In this document: positions 62,367 through 64,000 of the stretch, piece after piece
Layout of the letters: each line of letters begins with the position of its first letter
Position numbering within the stretch: the stretch's first letter is position 1
Source of the DNA: Euborellia annulipes
Taxonomy: Eukaryota; Arthropoda; Insecta; Dermaptera; Anisolabididae
Reading direction: 5' to 3'
Assembly: GCA_023213315.1 (NCBI GenBank)
Contig: JAKCPI010002660.1
Span: 1 to 64,000, forward strand
Length of the DNA stretch: 64,000 nucleotides
Position numbers and translations under genes: made by a program
Notes under the pieces: model-generated
Told to the model about the DNA's origin: nothing
Databases searched by the model: none
Seen by the model: the letters and a program-made list of their open reading frames with translations, nothing else

Positions 62367-62740
62367 GATTCGATCCACATGCAAAGGGGTAAAAATAGAT
62401 CCATATTAAAGACACGAAACAAAAGGAACGGAATTCCTTTTTTGTTTTTAAATTTAATAGGGAAAATTAAAAAAAAAAAATAAAAATGTGAATTTGGTTG
62501 TCTATGAATCAGGGGTTCCGAATTCTGTTCAATTTGAAGGGAGAAAAAACAATAGTTTAGTTTAATAGATACTTTATGTGTTTCAAGGGCAGGTCCAGAG
62601 GAGCTTTTCGGGTGTGACTGGTCACACAGTATACAACTTTATCTTGATTTCGGTAATTTAAAGTTGCATTCTGATAGTATTTACGAGATTATTTGTGTCG
62701 AAATTTATCGCACACCCCTACAGACCCGGACCCACTTTTT

Positions 62741-62984
62741 TAACACATACTTTTTTTCTCATTCACACACTCATACACACAGTCTTTTCGGCAACTTAGG
62801 CCATTTAAGACTTTTACGATATCCTTATAGAGATTAATATACATATTAGGGGTCCAGGCATTCTTATTTAAGCCATCTGGTATCCAAATGGCTTAAATAA
62901 AATCATCGGACTGCCTGGGGTCCGAACCCGCGACTTTTGGTATACGAGGTTAGTACGCTAACCTCTACACCAAACCCCGAGGGC
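62741..62984 (-). repeat. tRNA-SINE family 1, complete
   Basis: Minus strand: GCCCTCGGGGTTTGGTGTAG, GGTTAGCGTACTAACCTCG, B box GGGTTCGGACCCC, body and tail as at 30938 and 32512, ending in GTGTGAATGAG-type and T/A-rich sequence. Confidence 0.88.
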
Positions 62985-63331
62985 TTGTAGGTATTAATTA
63001 TTAGAAAAAATAAAATTTAATTTCCAAGACAAATATTTTTCTCAAATCTCGGGGGGGGGGGTAATTACTCCTTTACCACCCTTGATGTATTTATAACAAC
63101 TTAAAAATTGTCTTTTTTAAAAATCTTTACTTTATTTTTCATCTTAAAATTCGAGATGAAAGTTCATTATTATTAATTTATTTCATTTTTTTTTTTATGT
63201 ATTTATTTTCAGAATAAATAGAATACAATAAAATAAATTAATTAGGGCTACAGAGAAATCTCTCTAAAACAGCCCTGATTGACAAAAAGTTTATATAGAA
63301 GTACAGTTTAGAGATAAAAATAAAATCTTAG

Positions 63332-63480
63332 AGGGGCGTATATAGAAATTTTTTTCGGGGGGGGGGGGCTGAACTCAAAAATTTTTTTGAGAAACTACAT
63401 TTTTTTCACACGAAATTTTTTGCGGAACATTTTTTTCTTTTGCGGAACCAAAGTTTTCCATCCTGCGGAAAAATTTGTTG
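63332..63480 (+). repeat. Fragment of the CAGGGGCGTATATAG hAT family
   Basis: GAGGGGCGTATATAGAAATT, a G-run, then TTTTTTGCGGAAC words as in 53500-53840. The right end is not found. Confidence 0.6.
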
Positions 63481-63663
63481 CGCTGATGTCTGTATATCCC
63501 TATATGTATGTGTTTGGGAAATTTCGGGGGGCCTGGGCCCGAATAGAGAATAAGATGTTTTTATATTCTCTGTGCTAGAGTAAAAATAAATCTATATTAT
63601 TTAAGTTTATATTGAATAAGTCCATCAGCGATATAATTTTAATGAATTAAAAAAAACGGCGAA

Positions 63664-63918
63664 TTGAGGGTTGGGATATCACTTGACAAGCGGCAGACAG
63701 AAGAAGAGAGCTCCTTGGAGGCAACCGATCGATTCTCAGGCGCCCTTAAGTTAAGTTCAGAGTTCAGATCCACGTTGGCGTTGGCTAGCAACCAGCAGGG
63801 CTACATCTCATCTTTCTTCATTCACAGACACGTTTTTACCCGCCATCATTCACTCATAAACATCACTTTTATACCTACTGGAATTATGCAAAGTAACATT
63901 TCTATCTTTGATTGTTAG
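63664..63918 (+). CDS. Possible coding or leader segment, unrecognised
   Basis: An 84-codon frame (MRVGISLDKRQTEEESSLEA at the start) overlaps a patch of near-balanced GC at 63690-63830. It contains GTTGGCTAGCAAC (63781-63793), a palindromic RFX X-box-like word, so the patch could equally be a promoter. No domain is recognised. Confidence 0.25.
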   Translation: MRVGISLDKRQTEEESSLEATDRFSGALKLSSEFRSTLALASNQQGYISSFFIHRHVFTRHHSLINITFIPTGIMQSNISIFDC

Positions 63919-64000
63919 AGTATTGAATAAGATTATTATGTTAATACAGATGTACGTAAAGAAAAATATCAGGTGTTTTATTGTAAAAATTGCATCGTGA

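Noticed and set aside
1..64000. CRISPR array or prokaryotic operon
   Set aside because: No regularly spaced short direct repeats with unique spacers and no clustered long open frames; the content is typical of a repeat-rich eukaryotic genome.

Overview
This is a eukaryotic, metazoan-type window: about 70 percent A+T by eye, packed with interspersed repeats, microsatellites and homopolymers, with no prokaryotic operon structure and no long intact gene. The mixture of hAT, piggyBac, Tc1/mariner-type and Helitron transposons, a Jockey-type LINE, Penelope-like (PLE) remnants and several tRNA-derived SINEs suggests an invertebrate with a large repeat-rich genome, possibly an arthropod. I cannot name the species. 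Most short open frames are chance or repeat-derived.

Layout. 0-13 kb: an inverted pair with a ribozyme-like motif (1.8-3.0 kb), a 469-bp hAT element, another ribozyme-like site at 6.2 kb, hAT elements at 9.1 and 10.6 kb (the second holding two further elements), and a possible last exon with poly(A) signal near 12.9-13.0 kb. 13-24 kb: SINEs, a Helitron 3' end, a truncated Jockey-type LINE, a piggyBac-type element in a TTAA of a tandem repeat facing an inverted second copy, then two large palindromes. 24-36 kb: a hAT-in-hAT composite flanked by an inverted ribozyme-like pair, a PLE endonuclease remnant, a 2.25-kb palindrome, three related exon-like blocks and a copy-rich ~680-bp repeat. 36-43 kb: a GC-rich island, divergent PLE-like fragments between long direct repeats, a 1.44-kb PLE palindrome and a duplicated exon-like sequence. 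43-50 kb: a broken minus-strand multi-exon coding region, duplicated in tandem, with a 133-bp Helitron and the best tetraloop-capped hammerhead-like sequence. 50-64 kb: many short hAT elements with exact 8-bp target duplications, the second hAT-in-hAT copy, SINEs, a full copy of the ~680-bp repeat, and two clusters of TGACGT motifs.

The most distinctive signal is a recurring hammerhead-ribozyme-like RNA motif: a CUGANGA box, one extra U or A, a short stem, then GAAA, with flanking sequences that close stem I. I find it in at least seven unrelated-looking repeat families. Many copies sit in head-to-head pairs, always with the left copy on the minus strand and the right copy on the plus strand. 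PLEs are known to carry hammerheads; the consistent extra base, the divergent pairing and the amount of palindromic DNA here deserve checking. All calls come from reading the sequence; no search or folding program was run.
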